The notes below the pieces were generated by a model. The model ran no database searches. It saw nothing but the letters and a program-made list of their open reading frames with translations, and was not told where the DNA came from. From Immersiella caudata (Eukaryota; Ascomycota; Sordariomycetes; Sordariales; Lasiosphaeriaceae), in NCBI GenBank assembly GCA_030512335.1, contig JAULSU010000004.1, positions 186,001 through 250,000 of the forward strand: a stretch of 64,000 nt of DNA, in the 5' to 3' direction. A program made the translations under genes and the position numbers. This document shows, piece after piece, positions 1 through 11,174 of the stretch. How positions within the stretch are numbered: position 1 is the first letter of the stretch; each line of letters opens with the position of its first letter.

Positions 1-2
1 AC

Positions 3-821
3 CATTCAGGGGCCAATGACACCAATATGAACGACGAGGACATCTCCCACCGAGCTCAGGCTCGCAATGCATCGCCGTTCTCGAGCGAGATGAGGTCACC
101 TCCGGATAGTTACACAAATCATCTACGCCAAAGCTCCCGCACATCTTTTGACAACCCTTACTCACCGCCGTCCCCGATGACGCCCCGGCCTCGGCCACGC
201 TCAGCCATCTACGAAAACCACCGCAGCCATCACCTCCAGTCCCCCACTCGGGTATCCTTTGACAGATGGAGCTACGACAGAGAGAGAATGATGCCATACC
301 AGAAGGAGAATTTCCCCTCGCCACGAACAAAATCAGCAATGCCACACCTCTCTCCGCCACCCCAACTGCATCGACGCGCTGTATCAACTGGGGATCTCCC
401 CGGATCGTCATTATCTCCCCCGCAGCCCTTAACCAGCCGGCCTGGTACCGCGACGCCGTACTCACGTACTTCGTCACCCGGCGCCTCATTAAGAAACTAT
501 GAACCAAACAGGGACTCGATTTTGAGCACCTGCAATGTGGAATTCGACCTCGTGGATCCGTCCTCACCTGGAAAAGGCACAACGCGACTTTCTCTGGTCG
601 ATGTGGAGCACGACCACGGCCAAAATAGTACTCATCATGATCGGGAACGCGCGCTGGAAAGAAAAGAGGACGGAAACATGCCTGGGGCGGGGTGTTGTGG
701 GTGCTGCGAGCTGGGGGCGGCAAAACTAGTGGGCGGGAAGTTGGTGGCTTGGATAACAGGCACGATGCTCCCGATTGCGTTTGGATTTACGAGGGAGTTT
801 TTGGGTAATTGTTTTAGATAA
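3..821 (+). CDS. Pro/Ser-rich hypothetical protein, C-terminal part (5' end probably outside window)
   Basis: The reading frame is open from the first bases of the window, so the ATG at 27 may be internal and the gene 5'-partial. The visible 264+ residues are low-complexity and rich in Pro, Ser, Arg and His over about the first 190 residues, which suggests a disordered region with possible phosphorylation sites. The last 50 residues differ: a Cys cluster (GCCGCCELG), then a hydrophobic stretch (LVAWITGTMLPIAFGF) that could be a membrane segment or acylated anchor, ending at FLGNCFR. I do not recognise the family. A real gene is likely because the long frame carries a coherent C-terminus. Confidence 0.55.
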   Translation, partial: HSGANDTNMNDEDISHRAQARNASPFSSEMRSPPDSYTNHLRQSSRTSFDNPYSPPSPMTPRPRPRSAIYENHRSHHLQSPTRVSFDRWSYDRERMMPYQKENFPSPRTKSAMPHLSPPPQLHRRAVSTGDLPGSSLSPPQPLTSRPGTATPYSRTSSPGASLRNYEPNRDSILSTCNVEFDLVDPSSPGKGTTRLSLVDVEHDHGQNSTHHDRERALERKEDGNMPGAGCCGCCELGAAKLVGGKLVAWITGTMLPIAFGFTREFLGNCFR

Positions 822-896
822 TAACGGGCTGTGTAATAAACCCCATCTCTTCACTGCAAGTGCAAAAGGTGCCAATGTCTCAAGTCCTGTGCTGCG

Positions 897-1143
897 CTAA
901 CAGTCCAGCGGCGTGCACCAATCCTGCCACCGGCAATCCGGACACTCGTACTTCTGGTGTCCACCCTGCGGATCTCTGGCGGTGACTTGAAGGGCTTTGT
1001 TAGTGTTAGCAGAACGGCCCAGTCCATCGGGTACTGAAGTGGGACAAAGCGACGGCGAACTTACGAGGGGGGAAAACCGAAGTGGCCGGAATAGCGGCCA
1101 CGAAGGCAGCAAAGCTAGCCGCGATAGCAATGGAGAATCGCAT
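897..1143 (-). CDS. Small secreted protein, 58 aa (candidate effector or peptide)
   Basis: Two exons (1143-1065 and 994-897) with an intron having GTAAGT donor, CTAAC branch motifs and AAAG acceptor; the phases match. The product is 58 residues: a signal peptide (MRFSIAIAASFAAFVAAIPA) and a mature part of about 38 residues ending in a four-Cys cluster (YECPDCRWQDWCTPLDC). A TATA-like ATAAAAGG lies about 140 nt upstream on the same strand. It is too small for most gene callers. The secretion signal and Cys-rich tail fit a small secreted effector-like or antimicrobial-type peptide, but function is unknown and expression is not shown by the sequence. Confidence 0.6.
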
Positions 1144-2261
1144 GTTGAGCTTGAATCCGAGGGTGAGGTGATAATGTGCAGATGAAGGTTTGACGATTCT
1201 GGACTTGGGGAACGGGCTGGTTCGACGGTGACTGACTTTTGGGTCGTGGCACCTCCTGGTCGGAAAGCCGGAGCAGTCGATGCCTTTTATGTTGTGATCC
1301 AGGTGCCCGAGGCCCAGTAATGTACCAATCCCAAGATGTTGTCGATCCCCTGCCAAATCAGCACAGTACAGCACGGTAGAGGCCCTCGGGTCAACCACCA
1401 TTCCTCCTGATTGAACTACGCCGCCAACCTACATGGCCTGAGCAGAAAAGGCCTCGTCCCTCCGCAAAGTCTGATTGGTGCGGGATACGCATATGAATGC
1501 TCTGTGCCACCAACATGTTGTCAGTGCCAGGAAGGTGGTATGTGCAACCTCGGAGAGACCCGAATCGAGCTGCTTCCCGAGACTAGCTCCCGGACTTCCA
1601 GCAAATCAGGTTTGAAATGGACGGCACCCACTAGGTGTAGAGCTTTGAACTCAGCTGCTACCGTTCGGCGGCACCGACAACGCGTCAGTTCTAGGACTCT
1701 AGTGCGTTCCCTACAGTGTGGAGGAAACAAAGATGACGACAAACGGTAGCCACCTTGTCTAGGGATGGCGGCGGGCCAATGGGGGGTTGCCCTGCTGGTT
1801 GCCCAAAGTAAGGCAGCTGGCTGAAGATGACCGGCAGGTAATCAAACACCTCTCCTTATTGGTAGAGTCAAAGGGTGCCTCGTAACCGTCGTTTCCACTG
1901 ATCTATGGTCTTCTCTGATGAAAAGGGGCATCCGACACAGTGCAACGGCTTCCCGTCCGTGCAACGGCTTCCCATCCGCATCCGCGGCCGGCACGGCAAT
2001 AAAACGAGGATAACACTCAGAAATACGGCCAGGCTCCCAACTGCTGTGTGCAACTTGACACCCGCGGATAATGAAATTACCTTGTCTTTCAAAAGGTGGG
2101 GAAGACAGGAGATGCCCCAGAGAAGAGCACTACCAAAGAGTTGGAACCCGGTCGTTGATGGTTATGTTTTCCGTGCATGGTACCCAACGCAGCTCTGTCT
2201 GGACTAACCGCCACTTGCATACCCGCCCTCCGAACCAAACGCTCCGCACCGAGTGGCCAAC
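1144..2261. other. Intergenic, no gene seen
   Basis: About 1.1 kb between the small secreted peptide and the MFS transporter, both on the minus strand. It should hold the promoter of the peptide and the 3' region of the transporter. A short direct repeat with the core GCAACGGCTTCCC occurs twice near 1941-1975. No convincing coding frame was seen. Confidence 0.5.
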
Positions 2262-4044
2262 CTACAGCGCCTCCGCCGCACCCGGATCCCTTGCCGAAAT
2301 CCGACTTTTGAGGTGGTTTTCCAAACTGTGCTTGGCAAAAGGGCTCTTCTCCCTCAACACCTTCCCATAGCGGAAGAAGATCCACGGAGCAATACAAAAG
2401 ACCAGAGCGAAGCAGGCAATGACTGTGCCGGCGATGTTGGCGCCAAGTGCAGGGTACATCTGCTGAGCCGCGAATGGCATCAACCCAGACACCAGAGCGC
2501 GAATGAAGGCTAGGCCGCAAAATGCAGAGGCTGCGTAGAGGAGGTAAGCATCAGTGAGGTAGGCGCTGAGTGTGTAGGCCATCTCGTTGACGGCGAATCC
2601 GATGGGAACAAGTGCCGCGGCCGGTACGAGCCAGTGACGATTTTGGGCGGCGGGGGGCACCGTCCAAGCGAACCACATCAAGCCGATGGCCAGGGATGGG
2701 GCTGCAACGGCGAAACCTGTGATCTTGTCTTCCCTGCACAAACAGTCAGTTTTCAGCATTGCAAGGGATGGTGCGGTCTTACGGCACTATCATCTCTCCG
2801 TTTGCCAGACGCTTCCGGACAATCCTTGAATCCCAGAAGCGTGGAAGCATGCTGAGCACGATCCCAGGGATAAACGCCAAAAACACCAGCGAAGATGTTG
2901 TTCTGGTGAAGCCAGCAGACATGGACACGAAGACGTCTTGAAGACACTCGGTAAACAGATAGATGACCCCCCAAGACACGGCCGAAATGGTCGTGACCAT
3001 GACAACGATTGGCTCTGTTGCCAACAGCTTCAGGGGCTGAATAGCCACCAACCTAAAAAGCGTCTTGACATCGGGCGAGTGGTCGGGGTTGAACCACTCG
3101 AGGTCCCTTGCGCCTTGCTTGCGAAGAACGGCCACTTTCCGTTTGAGGAGCTGACTGGGTCGACTTTCCCTAATTCCCAAGAGAAGCAAGAAACAAACAG
3201 CCGTGACCATGGCGGAAATGTGAAACACCCAGCGCCACTTCAAGACCGTGAGAATGAAAGTTGCGTACACGGGCCCCAAGCAGAGCCCGGCAGTGGAGCC
3301 TGCGTTCCAGAGGACCACCAGCCAGACTCGTTGCCTGCCGTCGAACATGTCCTCGATACTCCCCGCAGTTACGACCGCCGGGATGGCAGAAGCAAATCCT
3401 GTGACGAGTCGGCCGATCCACACTGCTGAAGGATGTGGGATAGCGCCGATGAACAGGCAGAAGATGCTGAAGACGGCGCAGGATACAAGGTACGGCGTCT
3501 TGCGTCCGATCAGCTCGGACAAAGCGGGTGTGAATAGGCCTCCGAATGCTTGGCCTAGGTTGTACCTGGATTCCCGATAAGCGGTTTCGAGTGTGAGTAT
3601 TCAGGGGGCCATGATGATCGAAGTGACTTACATGAAGCTGAAGGCCAAGATTGACGGGATCTCACCGAGTTCATAGTCTGGGTGTGCTGCGTGGGACACA
3701 GATGCCTGTCCAGGAGTTCAGGTAAGCATGCGGTTACTTGTTTCCGCCCCGAGGGAACTTACCCCAGTGGTGCTAACAACGGTACTACTAGGGGGGTCAG
3801 CCGCTTAATGTCAATGACATGGAAGTGGGATCACCCACACAAAAAACTCCAGAAAGATGATGACGGTTATGTCAAAGGTCTTCCTTGCCCCTGACCAGTT
3901 CCTCGGGTGGTCTTGACTCCCCGGCTCCCAACAAATAAGCCCATCGCTACTTCTTTGAAGCCCTAGCTTGCTCAATTCGAGCTCCGAAACTGGCTCTTGA
4001 CCCCGGACAACAACTACGCTTGACTTTGACTTTTCGGGGAGCAT
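2262..4044 (-). CDS. MFS transporter, DHA1 (12-TM drug:H+ antiporter) type
   Basis: Five exons (4044-3839, 3787-3763, 3705-3632, 3565-2783, 2733-2262) join in phase to 519 residues. After a hydrophilic N-terminus ending in the DHA1-type stretch DHPRNWSGARKTFDITVIIF come membrane segments, the loop-2/3 signature LSELIGRKTPY, the TM5 region WRWVFHISAMV, and a central loop beginning SRPSQLLKRKVAVLRK. The second half has six more hydrophobic segments. Such proteins export drugs, polyamines or metabolites across the plasma membrane using the proton gradient. The frame extends upstream of 4044 only with non-ATG codons, so 4044 is the first ATG. The gene is divergent from the threonine aldolase gene. 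Substrate is unknown. Confidence 0.85.
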
Positions 4045-4410
4045 TCTTTGCGTCGGTCTGCAAATTTCGAATAGTGAAAATCCAGGTGAAAAAGGGGATA
4101 CAAAGGGGCGTGCTTGCAACGGCTGCAAATGTATGACAGCTCTGCATTCAAGTTGAATTGATTTTTAGCCGGCCCCCTCATCAAATTGAGACACGGACGC
4201 CTGAAGCTAAAGGAGTAGCATCCTGCGGGCGGTGTTCCTACGGCTGTACTCGCGCCAATGGCGGAGCGGGACTTTTGAAGGGAGTCCGCAAGGATTTGCA
4301 TGGGATGAACAGAGTGCAACCTGGGGATTGCGCAGCGTCGCACTTGACGACTAGGACTGGCTAAATTCGGGGCGCTGGCATCCAAAATTGACCTTGTCAT
4401 TCCGTACCCA

Positions 4411-4420
4411 TATATATAAG
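4411..4420 (+). promoter_or_regulatory. TATA-like element in MFS / threonine aldolase divergent promoter
   Basis: TATATATAAG lies about 205 nt upstream of the proposed threonine aldolase ATG. A second TATA-like ATATTTAAA at about 4539-4547 is nearer (roughly 80 nt). Either could serve the aldolase gene; the first is near-palindromic and could serve either strand. Confidence 0.35.
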
Positions 4421-4624
4421 GCTGGGCCCCGGGCTCAGCTCGGAAAGGACGTAGCGTTGCAGTCGGATCTCGGGAACTGTATTAGCTGAGAACTTGGTAC
4501 AAGATAGGAAGCCAAGAGCGCGACTGTCGATCCCTCGAATATTTAAACCAGGTTGTTTGGAGGGCCAGTTACGAGTCCGCTTGCGCGCCTCAGGGCCTTT
4601 GATTCTGCATCCCTTTACTACACC

Positions 4625-5989
4625 ATGACACAAACAGCGTCGAACCGCGGTTTTGGCACAAAGCAATGCCCAGGAACTCCGAACAGGCAGGAACCCGAAT
4701 CCGCTGATGCAGTCTCCTGGGGCGATGCCGAGCGGACCGGGACAGCATACGACTTCCGAAGTGAGTCCGAGGCGTCGCATTCGTTTCCCATTGGCTTCTC
4801 CAGCTGGCCCCCACTAGCCGATCACCTGGCCATACACATTCTAGCATCTTTATTGACAGCACTAACAATGTACTCTTTTCCACTCAAAGCCGACGCAGTC
4901 ACGACCCCATCCCTAAACCAACTCGCCGCCATCACCCACGCCACACTCAACGACGACGTCTTTGGCGAAGACCGCACAACAACCCTTTTCGAGAGTCAGA
5001 TGGCCTCGTTGTGCGGCGTCGAAACCGCCGCCTTTGTCATCTCCGGCACCATGGCCAACCAACTCGCCATCGCCGCCCTCTCCAATCACGCCCCACCGAC
5101 GGGCATCCTCGCCTCGTCCAGCTCGCACGTCCTCAACTTTGAAGCCGGCGGGATTGCCCACCTCACTGGCGCCATGTCCCAACCCGTAACTCCTTCCAAC
5201 GGGCTTTACCTCACCCTCGCTGATATCCAGTCCCGCGCCAAACTAGACCCTTTCAACACCACGACACTTACCCTCTGCCCAACGCGTATCCTCTCCCTGG
5301 AAAACACTTCCCACGGCAATCCCATCCCCCTCTCTGAGCTCCGCGCTATCAAATCCTGGGCGACCCAAAACAATATCCAAGTGCATGTTGATGGAGCTCG
5401 CATCTGGCACGCCGTCGCAGCCGATCCTGAACGGTATGGAACTCTTTCCGAGATTGCGTCCTGCGCGGATGCCCTCACCGTTTCGTTTGCAAAGGGGATA
5501 GGGGCACCCATAGGTGCAATGGTGGTCGGATCAAAGGAGGTGGTATCTCGTGTGAAGAGGCTACGTCAGAGTATAGGCGGTGGAGTGAGAAAGGTGGGAA
5601 TCCTGGCTGCGGCTGCCAGAGAGGCGATGAGAGAGAATTGGGGGGAGGGAGAGACAGACGAAAGGGGGGTGTTGGGGAGGGTTCATGAGATGGCGAGGAG
5701 GGTGGAGGGGATGTGGATGGAGAAGGGGGGGGGGTTGGCGAGGAAGACCGAGACGAATATGGTTTGGTTGGATTTGGGCAGAGTGGATGCCAAGGTGTTG
5801 AATGAGATGGCGTGGAGGAGAGGGTTGTTGGTTGCAGCGCCGAGGTTGGTCATGCATCATCAGATTTGCGACAGGGCGGTGGAACTGTTGGGGGATGTGT
5901 TTGATGAGGTTCTGGTCAGGGTGGCGGGTGAAGATGGTGCCCCAACGAGTGGGAGAGGGGTAGCAAGTAAGGGATGTGTTCTGGAGTAG
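4625..5989 (+). CDS. Low-specificity L-threonine aldolase (PLP-dependent)
   Basis: Two exons (4625-4760, 4890-5989) give 411 residues. The intron has a GTGAGT donor and a CACTAAC branch. Splicing produces the family N-terminal signature YDFRTDAVTTPS, followed by NDDVFGED. Further hallmarks are the PLP-phosphate region SGTMANQLAI, SSHVLNFEAGG, the aspartate in HVDGAR (about residue 213) and the Schiff-base lysine in SFAKGIGAPIG (about residue 247). The enzyme cleaves L-threonine or L-allo-threonine to glycine and acetaldehyde in the cytosol. The first 40 residues are poorly conserved in character; an upstream in-frame start at 4553 is possible but uses a non-ATG codon. It is convergent with the laccase gene. 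Confidence 0.9.
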   Translation: MTQTASNRGFGTKQCPGTPNRQEPESADAVSWGDAERTGTAYDFRSESEASHSFPIGFSSWPPLADHLAIHILASLLTALTMYSFPLKADAVTTPSLNQLAAITHATLNDDVFGEDRTTTLFESQMASLCGVETAAFVISGTMANQLAIAALSNHAPPTGILASSSSHVLNFEAGGIAHLTGAMSQPVTPSNGLYLTLADIQSRAKLDPFNTTTLTLCPTRILSLENTSHGNPIPLSELRAIKSWATQNNIQVHVDGARIWHAVAADPERYGTLSEIASCADALTVSFAKGIGAPIGAMVVGSKEVVSRVKRLRQSIGGGVRKVGILAAAAREAMRENWGEGETDERGVLGRVHEMARRVEGMWMEKGGGLARKTETNMVWLDLGRVDAKVLNEMAWRRGLLVAAPRLVMHHQICDRAVELLGDVFDEVLVRVAGEDGAPTSGRGVASKGCVLE

Positions 5990-6336
5990 TTCATGAGCAG
6001 CCAAGTATATGCCCGGAACAAAAGGTAGTGCACAACAACCTCTGTCATTTCGGATGCCTAACTTCAAAACTTGGACGTCATCAATTTGCGTCCGGTAATT
6101 CCCAAACTTCCAAAATGGCCCTGGAAAGAAGAAGAAGCGAAACAAAGGTCCAGGAGCCATACAAGCGGTGCCGCAACAGCACAAGAAGCGAACATGCGAC
6201 CCAAAAAGACAACTCTCCCGCGACTCAACCCACGAAGACTCAACTCTCCCCTTCAACTCTGAAACCAAATCTCATTTCCAATATCCAAGAAAGCACCTGA
6301 GCTCCTGCCTTCAGCCCAGACCCAAACAGCTTACTC

Positions 6337-8573
6337 TCACCTCCTCAACCCAGAATCAAACTGCTTGTGCGGACTCGTAGCATAATACTCGGTCCACCGC
6401 TGACAGTTCGGCTCAATCGCATCCAGCGGCACAGTCTGCGGGATGTCCTGCACCCTCTCCAAAAACTGCACGCTCAAACCCTGCGCCACGTGCCAGGCAA
6501 TGTGGCAGTGGAAAAGCCAGGCGCCGGGGTTATCGCTGCGGAATGCCACAACAAGCCAGCCGTTTCCGGGCAGCATGGTTACGTCGCGACGGGTTGGGTT
6601 GGTGAAATCTAGAGAGGCCGTGTCGGTTGCGGGATTGAAGCGGCGCGGTTGGATGACGAACGGGTTGGCTAGGGCGGGGGAGCGGCCGAGGATGAGGAAG
6701 TCGTGGCCGTGGAGATGCATTGGGTGCTGACATGTGTTAGTGACTGTGTGAGAAAGAAGGACAAAAAAAAAAAAGGGGGGGGGGGCCTTACGGGAACGGG
6801 CCCAATATTCTCAATAACCCAAAACGACCAAACGTTCGACTGAGGGACCTCAAAGACATTGTACCTGCACCAAGTCAGCTTCTCCTCCCCGCCAGTCTTC
6901 GACTCTGATGACATACCTCTGGGGAAAGTTCATATTCCCCTTGGCCAAGTACTCCAAAGTCGGCTCATCCCAAGTGATATTCATATCCTGCCCCTTGACC
7001 TCCCAATACACCCTCTGCACACCCTCCCAGACCTTGGTCTCAAGCGTAACCGGAAGGTTATTCGTCGGCGACGCCGAAAACTCGGTAGGCGGAACCGTCC
7101 TCGTGACAACCGGCACAAGGAGGGCATTATCCTCACAGAGATGATCCGGCGGTGCCGTACCCGGGTTTGTCGGGAGGGTAGTGGGTGCGCCCTCGTATTG
7201 GAAAATGGCAGCGGGCTTGGCCATCCGGCTGGTTCCGCAGGCGCCGGAGGCGGAGAAGGTGACGTTGAACCAGTAATTGCCGACTTGCTGGGAGGCGTCG
7301 ATGGTTACGTCGTAGCGTTGGCCTACGGCGAGGAAGAGGCTCTGAGCGGTGAAGGCGTTGACGGGGACGAAATCGGCGGCGACGACGGTGAATTGGTGGC
7401 CGACGAGGGAAACTTGGAAGGTGTTGTCGACGGAGGTGTTGATGATGCGGAGGAGGTGGCGCTTTCCGGGCTTGAGCTTGACGCGGGCGTACTCGCCGCC
7501 TCCGCCAGCGTTGACGTGGGAACCGTTGAAAAGGACGTTGTCAGAAGGAGGGGGGAAGGTTCCGGGGGGGATGAGGTCGTGCTGGATGTGGTCGGCGGAG
7601 CGGTAGTACCAGTCGGTAATGGGGAAGACGCCGAGGTCCTCTTCGAAGGGGAGGGAGTGAGGGCCGTTGATTTGGATGCTGCCGACCACGCCGTTGCCGT
7701 ATTGCGAGGAGAAGTGGCTGTGGTACTGTGTGGGTGTTAGTTGAGAAAGTGGGGCGTGATAGGGGTTCAGGGGCGAATCCGGACGGTTGACTTACCCAGG
7801 AGCTGCCGTACTGCTCCGCACGGAAAGTGTACACCTTGCTGGAGTTGGGAGGAATCGGGCACTCCGTGATGCCGTTGGCGCCGTCGTTCACTATTCAAAA
7901 TCCGTCAGTCGCTTTTCTTGGAGATATTTCACGGGCAGCTCAACTAGAGGGTGAGGGAAAAGAACTGACCGTTGTTGTTTCTCATGTGGATCCCGTGCCA
8001 GTGAATCGAGGTGCTGCAAAGGTCAGAAAAGCCGATTCAGAACAATCATAAGGCATACCCGTTGGTCCGGAGCTTGTTGGTGACGGTGACACGGATGGTG
8101 TCACCCCAGTCAGCCACGATGGTCGGTCCGGGGAAACCGCCTGTGTTCGTTAGTCTATTGTTTACTCACGCGCGGAGAGAACGGTACTTGCCGTTGATAA
8201 GCATGGCCTTCTCCTTGATACCACCCTCCTTCGGGTTCAGCCAGTTGTCCACCTCAGTGATCTCAAAGTCGTACTGTCCCATGTCAGCTAGCACTTGTAA
8301 GTATGAGGTGGCACTACTCACATTGCGAACAACCCCCGTAGCGGGGAAGTTCGTCTCATAGTCAGTGTTGATATTGAACCCATTCGTCCAGCAAGCGCGG
8401 TTGGTAGGCGTGTTGCACGTCGGGGCTCTCCTCACAAGTTCGCCCCGGGGATCAACGTTGACTCTGGGAAACAGATCGGCGGTCACATCCTCGACTGGGA
8501 TGGGAGAAGGTGCGGCGGTGCCGAATCCTGCGAACAGGAGACAGCCGAAGCTGCGAAGAAAAGTAGACCGCAT
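6337..8573 (-). CDS. Secreted ascomycete laccase (multicopper oxidase)
   Basis: Eight exons (8573-8322, 8273-8192, 8140-8059, 8013-7970, 7890-7796, 7725-6917, 6864-6792, 6726-6337) give 608 residues. The second intron uses a GC donor (GCAAGT), which restores the expected LINGGFPGPT. A signal peptide (MRSTFLRSFGCLLFAGFGTAA) precedes a propeptide with dibasic VRR. All four copper motifs are present: HWHGIHM, YHSHFSSQYG, HPMHLHGHDF and HCHIAWHVAQGL, giving ten His and the T1 Cys; the T1 axial position is Leu. The protein ends DSGLRR, the ascomycete processing motif with only two residues after it. It oxidises phenols with reduction of O2 to water outside the cell (lignin or phenol turnover, pigment). 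One intron carries a C-run/T-run tract. Confidence 0.93.
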
Positions 8574-11174
8574 TGCCAAGTTGGTATGGCGGTGTAAAGA
8601 GTGACGATGAAGAAGATCAAGTGAGTGAAAGAATGAACGAATGAAGCCCGACGGGCGTGTCACGATGACTTGGTGGTGAAAGGGGAGAGATGAAGAGGCA
8701 TGCGGACGTCGTGACTTATAGCTGATGGTGTCTGGGCGCAAAGTGGTGGGATGGGATGGTGGTGATGGCGTTTACAACCCCAGCCTGCTCGTTCCGTGTC
8801 TTGGACTCGTGGTCAAAACCAAAGTTCTCCCTCTAGTAAACCAAAAGTCCCGAGACGTAGCATCGATGGTAACCATCAACCTGGGTATCTTCTGACATTC
8901 GGATGGCTCGGCGTTGCGCTTGTGACTATTATGGCTGAGTCGATGCCCTGAGCCCACGGAAAGGTCTGCAATATTGGCTTCTTCCAAGGCACTGGCGCTT
9001 CTTCCCGCGCTCTAGTCGTTTTATCGGCCATTTTGGAACAACGTCGCAACCGGCAGCCGCAACCAATACGTCATGAGACAGTTGGCAAGCTCAAAGTTCT
9101 AAATTTAAAGCGAATCTGGTACCAGGCCGTTGAATGTATGGGGGGTAAGGATCCTGATGGGAAATTGAGGTTTCGATACCGAGACGGATCGGAATCGATA
9201 GGAGCATGCGGGACACAGGGGTGATAACCGCAAGATGGAGTGGTCAGTAAGCGCCGCGGGTAAGAGCGCGCTTCTCAAGACGACACTGCTTCGGTCAGTT
9301 CGCCGTATGTCTCGGATCGGTCGGGCCTCCTTGAAGGTTGTGTCTTGGTCTAGAAGTTGTAAGCCATGGTTGCCTGTCTCAACCATCAAACTTCGCCTTG
9401 CTGAACACATCATTTTCAGCCCTCATGGTAGCTTCAGATGACCTGGTTGGACCCTTTGGCGATCCAAACCCCGGATGCGAAGGACCTGGTTAGCCACGGG
9501 ACCCCGCACTGCTTGCAGCCCTATCCAAAGTGCATGCGTACGCGGTACTCCCGCCCTTTGCCAGGTGACAACCTTCGAATAGGATTGAGAGTGGTGTCAT
9601 GGGAAGAGTGAAAGGCAGAGTGCAGGCTGGTTGACTGCTGTCCAGGTGCAAGCAGACGAAGAGGGCGCAGATCGGAGGGCGCAGTTGCTTACGGTTCCCC
9701 CTCATACTTTATTTCTGTCTTGCTGATTGGTCGAACCGTTCAACGTTGTTTGGTACTACAACCCTCGACCGGGATTCCAGAGTCCCTCAATTTCCTTCCC
9801 GTGACTCCAGAGCGGGAAGCCAGGCATCCCTCACGGGTACCCGTCCATCGAACACTGGTTTTTCCGATCCTTGTCATGGGTAAGGACTGTATGTAAGGGG
9901 AAGGAGTGCGGGCGCGTTCCAAACTCTGTCCCGTGTGCCAAGGCTGATTCTGTTCGATGCATCTGTGCGATGCTGAGAGTCGCCGATCATTACCCCGTCC
10001 GTTATCTGCGAAATTGCACTGGCGCATTCACCTTGCCGGCGCCCGCATGTCGAGAGGATTGTGCCATGCAGCTTAACAAGGTGAAACAATACCCCAAAAA
10101 GTCTGTGATAGTTGGCCTTTTAAACAGGTCGATAAGCGCAAGGTGCAAAGTCCGACGCAGCGACAGTGAGAAGTTATCGTAGTGAAGAATACGTCTGTGC
10201 GTCCACCTCCCTAATGCAGCCACGCCACACTGACAGCGGCTGTATCGTGCTGCGTCCCATCAGCCGGCCCCAACGTTTCTCCGCAAAACTCCGTATAGCA
10301 ATCCACGTGGGAACAGCGACACGACAGCCGCACAGACCGCAGCGGGAGAGACGTCGAAGATTGAAACGCCATTGGATCGCTGGTCCACCCTCGTGTTGGA
10401 GCCGAGGAACTATTGCAGAACTGCCTATCATCCGTACCTTGCATCATATGCGCATTTGACGCACCATACAAGGCAGACTGTCCCCGCAGCTTCCATCAAC
10501 ACCAACCTAGAGTTCCCGGTGAGGACGAGATGGTTGCCATCCACAAAGATCAATATTGTCACTCTGACCAACTCAGGGGCGACTTACCTGGAGTTTTTGC
10601 CCGCACCTGCGCCGAGACTTCTCACTCTCGTCCTATTGCATCATCCCAAGCGAAGCAACACCAGCGTATTTCCCCGAGTTTCCGGCAAGAGCGCAAAAAT
10701 GGTGTGTGCTTTCTTCGAACAGGGGGCCATCTTTTTGCGCCATCCCAACGCAGTGCTCACTTGAGCAACACCAATGTGGAGAAACTTTCATCTGGGTGAA
10801 CATCTCGGCTCAAAAGAGGTAACGAGACACGACGGCATTGAAGCCAGGAATCACGATCTGAATACCTCTTCAGGGATCCCCCTGAATCGGGCCACCCCCG
10901 GGAGACTTGGAAGGACATCTCGCTCGCTCAGCCAACTTTGCGCAATGAGAATACCCGCACGTATTCCTAGGTGTCGATTGGCCATGGAAGTTGAAGACGA
11001 GGTACCTGTCGACGGCCAGCGATGCGCCCTGAACGCGGCTCCGGAGTCACCAGGGGAAAGGGGGGCATAGTGCAAGGGTGTTCTCTTGTCTCGATCATGG
11101 TCTTCCTCTCATAGTGCTGCTCAGAAGTGCTCCGAGATCCTCTAGGACTATACATACCTTGCTTTCCAGCACCG
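8574..11174. other. Long gene-poor stretch
   Basis: About 2.6 kb between the laccase start and the end of the HET gene. Only short overlapping frames with no domain, signal peptide or consistent splice pattern are present. It should contain the laccase promoter at its left end. I see no RNA gene, repeat array or mobile element. Confidence 0.5.

Noticed and set aside
6859..7740. 293-residue plus-strand frame rich in Gly, Val, Asp
   Set aside because: Antisense shadow of the large laccase exon.
8186..8191. GT donor (GTACCG) for laccase intron 2
   Set aside because: It shifts the frame against FPGPTIVADWGD; the GC donor two bases earlier fits.
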